Assembly: GCF_014635325.1 (NCBI RefSeq)
Contig: NZ_BMCT01000002.1
Span: 62,001-126,000, forward strand
DNA from: Azorhizobium oxalatiphilum
Lineage (GTDB): Bacteria > Pseudomonadota > Alphaproteobacteria > Rhizobiales > Xanthobacteraceae
Direction of reading: 5' to 3'
Length of the DNA stretch: 64,000 nucleotides
The notes under the pieces: model-generated
What the model was told of the DNA's origin: nothing
The model's database searches: none
What the model saw: only the letters and a program-made list of their open reading frames with translations
Shown: positions 44,329 through 52,847 of the stretch, in pieces
How the letters are laid out: every line of letters begins with the position of its first letter
Numbering within the stretch: the first letter of the stretch is position 1
Program-made: the position numbers and the translations under genes

Positions 44329-45375
44329 CTAGGCCGGACCCAGCCGCCGGATGTTGCCGAGCAGTTCCTCGGCGAGACGTAGCGCGCCGCCGCAGGCAAG
44401 GACCATCTGCGGCAGCACGAGCCATTCCACCGTCCATGCAGCGCCCGAGCGCTCCTGCTCGTGGACCATGGCCTGTTGCAGTGTCCCCGTCGCGCCGGCG
44501 GTGAAGCGGGCCAGTGCCACCAGCATTTCGGCGGCCACCGGATTCTGTTTGTGCGGCATGGCGGAAGAGCCGCCACCGCCGGAGAGCGCGATCTCCTCTC
44601 CCATCTGGGCCATCAGCGCCACATCCTGCCCGAGCTTGCCGAGGCTGCCGGTGATGAGTGCCATCGCGTGGCCGATATCCATGATGAGCGTGCGATCGGT
44701 ATGCCATTGGGCGAGATCGGCTAGGCCGAGAAGGTCCGCCAGCGTCCCCCGTACGGTCGGTCCGTGATGTCCAAGGGCTGCCAACGTGCCCGTAGCGCCG
44801 CCAAACTGCACCGGCAGTCGCAGGGCCGCCAACCGGGCAGCGTGGGACGCCAACGGCGCGCGCCACGCACCGAGGCGGTCGGCGACGGTGATGGGCGTGG
44901 CCGCCTGCATGCGCGTGCGCCCCATGAGAGGCCGCGTGCCGAACGCGGTGTTCAGCGCGTCGAGACGGTCCGTGATCCGGCCGAGGCGCTGCTGCATCAG
45001 CACGAGGATGGGCTTGAGGCGGAGCATCAGCGCGGTATCGATCACATCCTGGCTGGTGGCCCCCAGATGGACGTGAGACGCATGGGCGGCTCCGACCGCC
45101 TGCCGCAGCTGACGCACCAATTCCGGCACCACTACGCCATCACGCGAAGTCGCCGCCGCAAGCGCGGCCATGTCGGGCGTGAAAGCAGAGCAGACGCGCC
45201 GGATCCCGGACGCTGACGCCTCTGGCACGAGGCCATGGCGCGCCTGCGCTTCGGCGAGCGCGACCTCGAAGGCGAGCATGGCCGCGATCTCCCGCGCTGG
45301 CGACAGGGCGTCGCGCGTTTCCGCGTCGCCGAGCAGGCCGGAGAGCCAGGGGTGGTCGAATGCGGTAGTGCCCAT
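44329..45375 (-). CDS. pcaB: 3-carboxy-cis,cis-muconate cycloisomerase
   Basis: 348 residues, the shorter rhizobial form of PcaB in the fumarase/aspartase superfamily. The signature loop is SGGGGSSAMPHKQNPVAAE, with the other conserved regions HVHLGATSQDVIDTALMLR and GRTRMQAATPITVADRLGAW. It converts 3-carboxy-cis,cis-muconate to 4-carboxymuconolactone. It is the last gene of the minus-strand pcaDCHGB operon and converges on the dehydratase gene with a 20-base gap. Confidence 0.93.
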   Translation of the reverse strand: MGTTAFDHPWLSGLLGDAETRDALSPAREIAAMLAFEVALAEAQARHGLVPEASASGIRRVCSAFTPDMAALAAATSRDGVVVPELVRQLRQAVGAAHASHVHLGATSQDVIDTALMLRLKPILVLMQQRLGRITDRLDALNTAFGTRPLMGRTRMQAATPITVADRLGAWRAPLASHAARLAALRLPVQFGGATGTLAALGHHGPTVRGTLADLLGLADLAQWHTDRTLIMDIGHAMALITGSLGKLGQDVALMAQMGEEIALSGGGGSSAMPHKQNPVAAEMLVALARFTAGATGTLQQAMVHEQERSGAAWTVEWLVLPQMVLACGGALRLAEELLGNIRRLGPA

Positions 45376-45414
45376 GTCTCTGCTCGATCATCCCGCTTCC
45401 GGTGTGTCTCCTTC

Positions 45415-46029
45415 TCAGATGTCGAAGAAGACGGTTTCCTGCGGCCCCTGGAGATGGATGTCGAACACATAATGCGGGGCGGTGCCGGTGGCGATCAGGG
45501 TCGACACCCGATCCCTGTGCTCGATGCGGGCCAGCACGGGGTCGGCGGCATTGGCCTGTGCCTCGTCCGGAAAATAAAGGCGCGTATGCAGCCCGATGTT
45601 GATGCCGCGCGCTACGATCCATAGCGTGACGTGCGGTGCCATCGGGCGACCGTCAGGATAGGGCACCCGACCGGGCTTGATGGTCTCGAAGCGGAATTCG
45701 CCCGTTACGGCGTCCGCGGGGCCGCGGCCCCAGCCGGCAAAGTGCGGGTCGGCGCTGCCGCGGGTCTCGCTGGGGCTGTTGTAGAGCCCGGCCGCGTCCG
45801 CCTGCCAGATCTCGACAACGGCGTCCTTCAGCGGCGCACCGGCTCCGTCGAACACCCTGCCGGTGATGACGATGCGCTCCCCCTGCGTGCGTTCGTTCAC
45901 CAGGGCGGTGCCAAGATCCTGCGGGTAGACACCGGTGATATCGCAGAAGTTCGGGGTCAGGCCGATATGCACATACGGGCCTGCGGTCTGGGAGGGGGTT
46001 TCCTTCAGATAGCCGAGGGACTGGGCCAT
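45415..46029 (-). CDS. pcaG: Protocatechuate 3,4-dioxygenase alpha subunit
   Basis: 204 residues. It shows TPSQTAGPYVHIGLTPNF, GRVFDGAGAPLKDAVVEIWQADAAGLYNSP, FAGWGRGPADAVTGEFRFETIKPGRVPYPDG and APHVTLWIVARGINIGLHTRLYF, the alpha-subunit versions that lack the iron-binding Tyr/His set of the beta subunit. With PcaH it cleaves protocatechuate between its hydroxyls to 3-carboxymuconate. ATG 46029 overlaps the pcaH stop (ATGA), so I reject an open extension upstream. Confidence 0.95.
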   Translation of the reverse strand: MAQSLGYLKETPSQTAGPYVHIGLTPNFCDITGVYPQDLGTALVNERTQGERIVITGRVFDGAGAPLKDAVVEIWQADAAGLYNSPSETRGSADPHFAGWGRGPADAVTGEFRFETIKPGRVPYPDGRPMAPHVTLWIVARGINIGLHTRLYFPDEAQANAADPVLARIEHRDRVSTLIATGTAPHYVFDIHLQGPQETVFFDI

Positions 46030-46778
46030 CAGTTGCCCTCCCTGCGGTTCTCGAACAGGGTCGAGCGCCGGCCGCGCAGCACGATGTCGAACTTGTAGGC
46101 GCGGCTGTCCATGGGCACCGTATTGCCCCAGTCCATGGGCGCGATCAGCTGCTCGATGGCGGAGCGGTCGGGGATCGCGTTCACGATCGGGCATTTCCAG
46201 ATCATGGGGTCGCCCTCGAAATACATCTGGGTGATCAGGCGCTGCACGAAGCCGTGGCCGAAGATGGAGAAATGGATGTGGGCCGGGCGCCAGTCATTCA
46301 CACCGTTCGGCCAGGGATAGGCGCCGGGCCGAATGGTGCGGAAGGCATAGGCGCCGTCCGCATCGGTGATGGTGCGTCCGCAGCCACCGAAATTGGGGTC
46401 GATGGCGGCCAGATAGGTTTCCTTCTTGTGCCGGTAGCGCCCTCCCGCATTGGCCTGCCAGAACTCCACCAGCACGTTGGGTACCGCGCGCCCGCGCTCG
46501 TCCAGCACCCGGCCATGGACGATGATGCGTTCGCCGATGGCGCTCTCGCCGGGGCGAGCGAAATTATGGATGAGGTCGTTGTCCAGCTCGCCGATCATGG
46601 CATGACCGAACACCGGGCCGGTGATTTCGCTGAGCGTGCTGCCCAGCGAGAGCAGAGCCCGCTGCGGCGAACGCAGGACAGAGGTCTTGTAGCCGGGGGT
46701 GTAGGCCGGCGGATGCCAGCTCCGGTCGCGGGCGAAGAAGGGGCCGGTTTCGGGCTGGCTGTTGGATTTATCGAACAT
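46029..46778 (-). CDS. pcaH: Protocatechuate 3,4-dioxygenase beta subunit
   Basis: 249 residues. The non-heme Fe(III) ligands can be seen: Tyr in [10 protein letters not shown], Tyr in [11 protein letters not shown], and both His in [12 protein letters not shown]. The family N-terminus has [28 protein letters not shown] 46778 lies 11 bases inside the pcaC gene end, so the operon genes overlap. The beta subunit carries the active site; the alpha subunit is encoded next. Confidence 0.95.
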   Translation of the reverse strand: MFDKSNSQPETGPFFARDRSWHPPAYTPGYKTSVLRSPQRALLSLGSTLSEITGPVFGHAMIGELDNDLIHNFARPGESAIGERIIVHGRVLDERGRAVPNVLVEFWQANAGGRYRHKKETYLAAIDPNFGGCGRTITDADGAYAFRTIRPGAYPWPNGVNDWRPAHIHFSIFGHGFVQRLITQMYFEGDPMIWKCPIVNAIPDRSAIEQLIAPMDWGNTVPMDSRAYKFDIVLRGRRSTLFENRREGN

Positions 46779-47196
46779 CCTGTTCCTCCCCGCCGAACGC
46801 GGCATCGGCGTCCAGCTGATCAAACGTCTTCTTCGCAATCTTGATCGCGTGATTGGCGGCGGGAACGCCCGCATAGATGGCCACATGCAGGAGAGCCTCG
46901 CGCACGTCCTCGCGCGTTGCGCCGGTGTTGACCGTGGCGCGGATGTGCATGGCCACTTCCTCGTCCTGGCCGAGGGCCGCCAGCAGGGCGATGGTGACGA
47001 TGGAGCGTTCGCGAGGGGTGAAGTCCGGGCGGGACCACACGTGCCCCCAGGCGGCCTCGGTGATCAGCTCCTGAAAGGGGGCATCGAAGGGCGTGGTCAG
47101 TGCTTGCGCCCTGTCCACATGTGCGCCGCCGAGCACGGCCCGGCGGGTGGCCATGCCTTGCGCGTGACGCACCGAAAGCGGCTTGGCGTCAGACAT
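46768..47196 (-). CDS. pcaC: 4-carboxymuconolactone decarboxylase
   Basis: 142 residues, AhpD-like all-helical family. It has [93 protein letters not shown], the whole CMD signature with the catalytic Glu and His. It decarboxylates 4-carboxymuconolactone to the enol-lactone that PcaD hydrolyses. It overlaps pcaD by 8 bases and pcaH by 11. Confidence 0.94.
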   Translation of the reverse strand: MSDAKPLSVRHAQGMATRRAVLGGAHVDRAQALTTPFDAPFQELITEAAWGHVWSRPDFTPRERSIVTIALLAALGQDEEVAMHIRATVNTGATREDVREALLHVAIYAGVPAANHAIKIAKKTFDQLDADAAFGGEEQDVR

Positions 47197-48025
47197 AAGA
47201 AGAGCCCTCCGTGAGTGCGGCGAGGAAAGCGCGGATGTGGGAGGCGAGGGCGGCGGGCTGTTCGATGCAGGGGAGATGACCGCAGTCCGCGATGACGGCG
47301 AACCCGGCCTCCGGGATGAGGTTGGCGAGGCTCCGCACCACGTCGGGCGGGGTCGCTCCGTCCCGGTCGCCCACGAGGCAGAGCGCGGGCACGGTGATCG
47401 CGCGGGCCGCCTGCGTGTAATCCGCGTCGCGGATCGCCGCGCATGTGGCGGCGTAGCCCTGCGGTGACTGGCGGGCCAGCATGTTGCGGTAGCCCGCATA
47501 GTCCGCATTCTCCGCCACCCGGTAGGCCGGCGTGAACCAGCGCTCCATCACCGGATCGAGCAGCGGGGCGAGCCCTTCCGCGTCCACCGCCGCAATGCGC
47601 GCATCCCAGCTTTCGGCGGTGCCGATGCGGTGGGCGGTGTCGCAGAAGACTACCCCCGCCACGAGATCTGGGCGGCGCTGGTGGAGCGCCAGCGCGATCA
47701 GCCCGCCGACCGACAGGCCACAGAGGAGCACGCGGGCGATGCCCAGTGCGCCGAGAAGGCGTTCCAGATCGCCGGCATGGTCCTCGATGCTCTGGGGCAG
47801 TGCGCCGAGATCCGACAGGCCGTGCCCGCGCTTGTCATAGAGCAGGAAGGCCGCATGGGGCGCGAGTTCCTCTGCCACCGTCTCCCAGATGCGGAAGTCG
47901 GTGCCGAGGGAATTGATGGCTACCACAACCGGCTGGCGCGAGGCGTTCCCGCACAGGCGGTAATGGATTGCGACCTCCCCGACGCGCATGAAAGGCACCT
48001 GCGCCACCTCCACCTTTTCTGCCAT
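47189..48025 (-). CDS. pcaD: 3-oxoadipate enol-lactonase
   Basis: 278 residues, alpha/beta hydrolase. Oxyanion region INSLGTDFRIW, nucleophile Ser in LLCGLSVGGLIALAL, acid Asp in LVGDRDGATPP and His in IADCGHLPCIEQP. It produces 3-oxoadipate. First gene of the pcaDCHGB operon; the promoter region shared with pcaQ contains a PcaQ-type box 49 bases before the ATG. I see no obvious Shine-Dalgarno sequence before the start. Confidence 0.93.
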   Translation of the reverse strand: MAEKVEVAQVPFMRVGEVAIHYRLCGNASRQPVVVAINSLGTDFRIWETVAEELAPHAAFLLYDKRGHGLSDLGALPQSIEDHAGDLERLLGALGIARVLLCGLSVGGLIALALHQRRPDLVAGVVFCDTAHRIGTAESWDARIAAVDAEGLAPLLDPVMERWFTPAYRVAENADYAGYRNMLARQSPQGYAATCAAIRDADYTQAARAITVPALCLVGDRDGATPPDVVRSLANLIPEAGFAVIADCGHLPCIEQPAALASHIRAFLAALTEGSSYV

Positions 48026-48073
48026 TTTGAACAGCGCGTTCGGTGAGGAAAAATGATATTTAGGGCCTCTGGA

Positions 48074-48089
48074 ATAACCCCACGGTTAT
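48074..48089. promoter_or_regulatory. PcaQ-binding box
   Basis: ATAACC-CCAC-GGTTAT is a perfect inverted repeat of the form ATAACC-N4-GGTTAA reported for the rhizobial LysR regulator PcaQ. It lies between pcaD and pcaQ and ends 6 bases before the pcaQ ATG, so the regulator would cover its own translation start region. Confidence 0.85.
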
Positions 48090-48095
48090 GGTTCC

Positions 48096-49043
48096 ATGAT
48101 CGACAGCCGCATCAAGGTGCGCCACCTCCAGACCTTTGTGGAGGTGGCCCGGCAGAAGAGCGTGATGCGGGCCGCGGCCCTGCTGAACGTGAGCCAGCCC
48201 GCAGTGACCAAGACCATCCGCGAGCTGGAGGAGATCCTCGGCATTGCGGTGATCGAGCGCGACGGGCGCGGCGTGCGCCTTACCCGACATGGGGAGGTGT
48301 TCCTCAAATATGCCGCGAGCGCCATTGCGACCATCCGGCAGGGGCTGGATTCCGTCTCGCAGGACGGGCAGGGCACGGTTGCGCCGGTGCGTGTCGGGGC
48401 TCTGCCCACGGTGTCCTCACGCATCATGCCGCGTGCCATGGAACTGTTCTTCAGGGCGGAAACCTGGGGGCGGGTCCGCATCGTCACGGGCGAGAATACA
48501 GTCTTGCTCGACCAGTTGCGGGTGGGGCAGCTGGATGTCGTGGTTGGACGGCTGGCCGCGCCGGAGAAGATGGCGGGATTTTCGTTCGAGATGCTCTATT
48601 CCGAGCAGGTGGCATTTGTCGTGCGGGCGGGCCATCCGCTGCTGAAGGCCCGCGAGAAGCTGTTCGCCCGTCTCGGGGAGCATATCGTCCTGATGCCGAC
48701 GCCTTCCTCCGTCATTCGGCCGCTCGTGGACAGCCTCCTGATCGCGCATGGGCTCGCAAATTTGCCCCACCAGATCGAGACGGTGTCGGACTCCTTCGGT
48801 CGTGATTTCCTGCGCCGCACCGATGCAGTGTGGATCATCTCACGCGGTGTCGTGGCGCATGATCTCGCAGATGGCTGGCTCCTGGAGCTTCCCATAGATA
48901 CCCGAGAGACAAGAGGAGCCGTGGGATTGACCGTGCGTGCGGATGCGGAGCGTTCGGCGTTGCTGGCTCTGGTGATGCAAACCATTCGCGAAGCGGCGCG
49001 GGAGGCGTCCGATTGCCATAGCGTCATCGTCCGGAGGCCATGA
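48096..49043 (+). CDS. pcaQ: LysR-family activator of the protocatechuate operon
   Basis: 315 residues. LysR helix-turn-helix at the N-terminus: IKVRHLQTFVEVARQKSVMRAAALLNVSQPAVTKTIRELEEILGIAVIERDGRGVRLTRHGEVFL. The effector domain starts near residue 90 (APVRVGALPTVSSRIMPRAMELF) and has the LysR ligand-cleft features LDVVVGRLAAPEKM and HPLL. Divergent position from pcaDCHGB and the box between them identify it as PcaQ, activated in relatives by beta-carboxymuconate or a related pathway metabolite. No clear Shine-Dalgarno precedes ATG 48096, because the operator occupies that space. Confidence 0.92.
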   Translation: MIDSRIKVRHLQTFVEVARQKSVMRAAALLNVSQPAVTKTIRELEEILGIAVIERDGRGVRLTRHGEVFLKYAASAIATIRQGLDSVSQDGQGTVAPVRVGALPTVSSRIMPRAMELFFRAETWGRVRIVTGENTVLLDQLRVGQLDVVVGRLAAPEKMAGFSFEMLYSEQVAFVVRAGHPLLKAREKLFARLGEHIVLMPTPSSVIRPLVDSLLIAHGLANLPHQIETVSDSFGRDFLRRTDAVWIISRGVVAHDLADGWLLELPIDTRETRGAVGLTVRADAERSALLALVMQTIREAAREASDCHSVIVRRP

Positions 49044-49730
49044 AGGCCACTAACCGGAGGATGCCTTTTGAAGGCGTGGCGCATCGGTTCGTCGGCCTCG
49101 ACCTCCATCGCTCACGGAAACTCGACGACGGGTGGGCTGCGGCGGTGTCTCGGAAGGATGAGGGGCGTGCTTCGATGTCGCCCAGGCATGTCCTTAAGGG
49201 CGCTGGGCTTCTGACTGATGGACTATATCACAATGGACATCTTGACTTTAAATATTTGCAATGTCGGGGCGTGACAATGGGCGACGCTTTTATTATCGTC
49301 CTGTAGACAGGGTCGATGCATAGATCTAGGGTTTTGCGTTGCATTTATCTCCGCGGGAGGTGATGAAATCGCGAATGCTAGCCATATTTAATAGCGCTTA
49401 CGCTGTCTGGCTGCGGTGATCCGCTGGCGAAGCCTGTGAGGACCTGATCCCCGTTTTTACGGCCAGTCAGAGCTGGCATGTCCAGTTCCGGATGGCCCGA
49501 ACGCCTGCTTCACGGGACCCCCTTCGCAGGGACAGGCCAGTAAATAGCGCAATACAGCCATCGTAGAAGGGCATCGTAGAAGGGATCTGCGAACGATCGC
49601 TATCGAAAACTGGTAGCCTCTGGCGTTCCGCTGCGATGCGCCGAAAAGAACGTGCTCGCACCGTCTCCGCTTTGGACTGCAGAATACCCAGTAACGACAT
49701 TTGACGAAATCTGGCATCGGGGGATTGCGG
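49044..49730. other. Gene-free region, partly AT-rich (690 bases)
   Basis: No convincing coding frame. The part from about 49220 to 49400 is clearly richer in A and T than the flanks. A 13-base tandem duplication (ATCGTAGAAGGG plus one base) lies at 49560-49585. It separates pcaQ from the P450/peroxidase genes and probably holds their promoter. No tRNA fragment or IS ends were recognised. Confidence 0.5.
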
Positions 49731-51053
49731 ATGACGTTTCTTGCCGAGTTCGACGCAGCGGCTGGCAATCCGCCGGCGCAGGTCGGTGTCGTCATCAAGT
49801 GGCTGCGCTCCAATTGGCCGGCGATGTATGCCGAACTGCGCGCTGATCGGCCCATCCTTCCGACCGCGGCATTCACCATGGTCACGCGGGCAACCGACGT
49901 CCTCGCCGTGCTGGCGCAGCCCAGTTTATACTCGGTGCGCGGCAACCAGCGGGCGATGGACCCGGCGGTCGGGCCGTTCATGCTCGCCCGCGACGAGACC
50001 GAGATCAACTGGGAAGAAAAGGGTCTGATGCGCGCGCTGCTGCGCTGGGACGATCTTCCCCGGGTTCGGGCGCTGGCCGGCCATGTGAGCGCGGCAGCAA
50101 TCGCCAACGCCGTTGGGAAAGCAGGCGCAACGGGACCGCGTCTCGATGTCGTGCCGACGATCGCACGCGCGGTGCCGCTTGCGATCGTCCAGCACATTTT
50201 CGGGTTCGCTGCGCCGAGCGACGACTTGCTGCGCTGGTCCTTTGCGACCCAGCACGGCATGTTTCGCAATTCTCCCTTCAGTGCCGATGTACTGGCGAGC
50301 TGCCACAAGGCCGGCGAAGAGATGCGGGCGTGGCTGAAGCCCTTCCTCGCCGCAAAACGGGCGTACGCGCCGTCAGGCGGCATGGATGCAGTGAGCCGGC
50401 TCATCGATATCAGCCAAGCGCCCGCAGCAGGGATTTCACCCGAACGTGTGCTCAGCAATGTCTGCGGATTGCTGGTCGGCGCGATCGAGACGAGTTCGCA
50501 GGCGATCGTGCAGATCATCGACCAGTTCCTGGAACATGCCGATTGGCGCGAGGCAGCGCTCGCCGCCGACGCAGCGGGCAACATCGCTGCTTTCGACGCA
50601 TACGTATTTGAGGCGCTTCGCTTCAATCCCATCACCACGATCCAGTTCCGCTTCGTGGAGCAGGACCGTGTGCTGGGCGAAGGAACCACCTATGCGACGC
50701 CGGTCAAGGCTGGGACCGTGCTCGCGGTCTGCACTGGATCGGCGATGTTCGATGCCGCGCTCATGCCCGACCCCGATCGCTTCGATGCCACCAGGCCAGC
50801 GAACGCCTATCTGCACTTCGGCGTGGGCCATCATGAGTGTCTCGGTCGCTACGTCGGACAGGTGTCGATCCCCGAAGCGGTGCGTCAGCTCCTGCGGCAG
50901 CCGGGCCTGGCCCGTGCAGCCCATCCCGCCGGTGCGATCGACTTTGCGGGCGGCCCTTTCCCCGAGCATCTCGTCGTGACCTGGAGCGGCGGGGCGACTG
51001 CGGCGAAACACTGCATGGTCACTCGCACCGACACAACGGAGTCCGCCGCTTGA
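49731..51053 (+). CDS. Cytochrome P450, partner of a cyclooxygenase-like peroxidase
   Basis: 440 residues from ATG 49731. Heme-thiolate loop FGVGHHECLGR (Cys at about 370), ExxR motif EALR (about 294-297) and I-helix LLVGAIETSSQAIVQIIDQFL (AGxxT replaced by GAIETS). The absence of the usual acid-alcohol pair suggests chemistry that may not need O2 activation, as in the hydroperoxide-isomerising P450 halves of fungal linoleate diol synthases (Ppo proteins). The next gene overlaps it and encodes the cyclooxygenase-like half of such enzymes, in reversed order. Substrate and product are not known. A TTG at 49701 is a less likely start. Confidence 0.88.
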   Translation: MTFLAEFDAAAGNPPAQVGVVIKWLRSNWPAMYAELRADRPILPTAAFTMVTRATDVLAVLAQPSLYSVRGNQRAMDPAVGPFMLARDETEINWEEKGLMRALLRWDDLPRVRALAGHVSAAAIANAVGKAGATGPRLDVVPTIARAVPLAIVQHIFGFAAPSDDLLRWSFATQHGMFRNSPFSADVLASCHKAGEEMRAWLKPFLAAKRAYAPSGGMDAVSRLIDISQAPAAGISPERVLSNVCGLLVGAIETSSQAIVQIIDQFLEHADWREAALAADAAGNIAAFDAYVFEALRFNPITTIQFRFVEQDRVLGEGTTYATPVKAGTVLAVCTGSAMFDAALMPDPDRFDATRPANAYLHFGVGHHECLGRYVGQVSIPEAVRQLLRQPGLARAAHPAGAIDFAGGPFPEHLVVTWSGGATAAKHCMVTRTDTTESAA

Positions 51054-52708
51054 CCGGGCAAGCCAAGCGCAGCAAGCGCCGTGACAAATTCGTCCCCCGG
51101 CTGCGGGTCTTCGTCCTCCAGAATTTTGCGCCTTTCTGGCGCGTCGTCGAGCGTATTCCGCTGCTCGCGCGGCTGGTCAACGGGCTCATCATCAATACTG
51201 CCTGCAACGCATCGGCGTTCCGACCGCATGTCATGAGCACGCTCTGCGACTATACGTCGTGGACCTCGCTCACCGATCGCACCTATCTTGGCCGGGCCGT
51301 GCCTCCGCTGCCCGCCGCGGCGACGAACTGTCCTTCGATCGAGGACACGACCGCGCTTTTCGTGCCACAAGGGCCACAGCAGCAGTGCCCCAAGTCGACA
51401 CTGCTCTTCCCGATATTCGCCCAGTATCTGACTGACGGCTTCCTGCGGACCAGCGCGACCGATCGCACCAGGACGACATCCAATCACGACATCGACCTCT
51501 CGCCGCTCTACGGACGAACCTTCGCGCAGACTGCAGCGCTCAGAGCGAAGCCTGAACAGGTCGAGGGTCGAAAGGGGCGCCTCAAGTCGCAGCTGATCAA
51601 CGGGGAGGAGTTTCCGCCCGAGCTTTACCAGCTTGGCACGAGCACCCTTTCACCCGATTTTGTTGACGATCACGGTCTGTCCCTGCTCGACAAGCCGCTT
51701 GGCATGGGCGCCGATCCGCCCTGGGCGAATGGCGAGCACTCGAGACGTAGGCTCTTCGCGGTCGGCGGCGACCGCGTGAACTCGACCGCGCTGGTCACGA
51801 TGCTGAACACGTTATTCCTGCGCGAGCACAATCGGCTGGCGGGCGAGATCGAGGCGCGCAATGCGGGGTGGGACGACACCCGTGTGTTCGAGACGGCGCG
51901 CAATATCGTCATCGTACTGTTCATCAAGATCGTGATCGAGGAGTACATCAACCACATCTCATCGGCCTGCTTCAAACTCCGCGCTGATCCGCAGGTGGCC
52001 TGGCGCGCGCCGTGGAACAGACCGAACTGGATGACCGTCGAATTCGCGCTGCTCTACCGCTGGCACTCTCTGGTGCCGGAAACGATGATCTGGGACGGCG
52101 CGCAGATCGAGACAGCCGCGATCCTGCTGGATAACAGCAAGCTGGTCGAGGCGGGTCTTGCCAAGGCGTTTCAATGGGCGGGCAAAACACCGGCTGCGCG
52201 GCTCGGTCTCCACAACACGGCAATTTTCCTCGAGCATCAACTCACGGTGGAGTCGCTCGCCATCAAGCAGAATCGCGACCGTCATCTTCCCGGTTACAAT
52301 GTCTACCGCAAGGCGATGGGCATGAACCCGGTCGACGACTTCGATTGCATGACCGGCGACCGCTCGCGCCAGAAAGAGCTTCTTGCGCTCTACAAGTCGC
52401 CCGACGCGGTCGATTTCTATGTCGGCCTGTTTGCCGAGGATCCCGGCCTCAACACGCCGATGCCGCCGTTGCTGGGGGCCATGGTGGCGCTCGACGCTTT
52501 CTCGCAAGCGCTCAACAACCCCCTGTTGTCGAAGCAGGTTTATTGCAAGGAGACCTTCACCGCTTATGGCATGGAGGTCATCGAGGGGACTGCGACCCTA
52601 TGGGATGTCCTTTCGCGGAACATCGGCCCGAATCCGCCGGCGGATCTGCGCGCCGAGCACGTCCGCATGACACGGCCTGACTGGCGTCGGCGCTTCGGCA
52701 GTTTCTAG
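51050..52708 (+). CDS. Cyclooxygenase/linoleate-diol-synthase-like heme peroxidase
   Basis: 552 residues from a TTG start at 51050 that overlaps the P450 stop (TTGA), with GGAG 11 bases upstream; there is no ATG or GTG in frame nearby. Animal-peroxidase/COX superfamily: DIDLSPLYGRT, MLNTLFLREHNRLAGE, and EFALLYRWHSLVPE with the candidate radical Tyr (Y336) and proximal heme His (H339) in the YRWH form used by diol synthases. At the distal site FAQYLTDGFLRT aligns with FAQHFTHQFFKT of COX, so Gln is kept but the distal His is Asp (D129). Likely a fatty-acid dioxygenase feeding the P450. It has no clear signal peptide. Confidence 0.85.
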   Translation: MTGQAKRSKRRDKFVPRLRVFVLQNFAPFWRVVERIPLLARLVNGLIINTACNASAFRPHVMSTLCDYTSWTSLTDRTYLGRAVPPLPAAATNCPSIEDTTALFVPQGPQQQCPKSTLLFPIFAQYLTDGFLRTSATDRTRTTSNHDIDLSPLYGRTFAQTAALRAKPEQVEGRKGRLKSQLINGEEFPPELYQLGTSTLSPDFVDDHGLSLLDKPLGMGADPPWANGEHSRRRLFAVGGDRVNSTALVTMLNTLFLREHNRLAGEIEARNAGWDDTRVFETARNIVIVLFIKIVIEEYINHISSACFKLRADPQVAWRAPWNRPNWMTVEFALLYRWHSLVPETMIWDGAQIETAAILLDNSKLVEAGLAKAFQWAGKTPAARLGLHNTAIFLEHQLTVESLAIKQNRDRHLPGYNVYRKAMGMNPVDDFDCMTGDRSRQKELLALYKSPDAVDFYVGLFAEDPGLNTPMPPLLGAMVALDAFSQALNNPLLSKQVYCKETFTAYGMEVIEGTATLWDVLSRNIGPNPPADLRAEHVRMTRPDWRRRFGSF

Positions 52709-52847
52709 AGCATGTACGGCTTTGATGGCTTCGCAATCCAAGACGAAAGACCTTCTCTATCAATGAGTTGGAGTACCGGCAGCAACGACAATGGATCAAC
52801 GATGGCGCCTCCGATGGTTGACCGGTTTGGCGAAGGGAGAGGAAGCG

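Noticed and set aside
41438-44866. 1142-codon open frame on the minus strand opposite the shikimate and dehydratase genes
   Set aside because: Antisense shadow of genes with clear family motifs, with Arg/His/Gln-rich composition and no recognisable domain.
49560-49585. Two tandem 13-base units as a possible CRISPR or iteron array
   Set aside because: Only two copies, no spacers and no cas or replication gene nearby; a simple local duplication.
49457-50689. 410-codon minus-strand frame over the P450 gene
   Set aside because: The P450 on plus has all heme motifs; the minus translation is Ser/Arg-rich without similarity.
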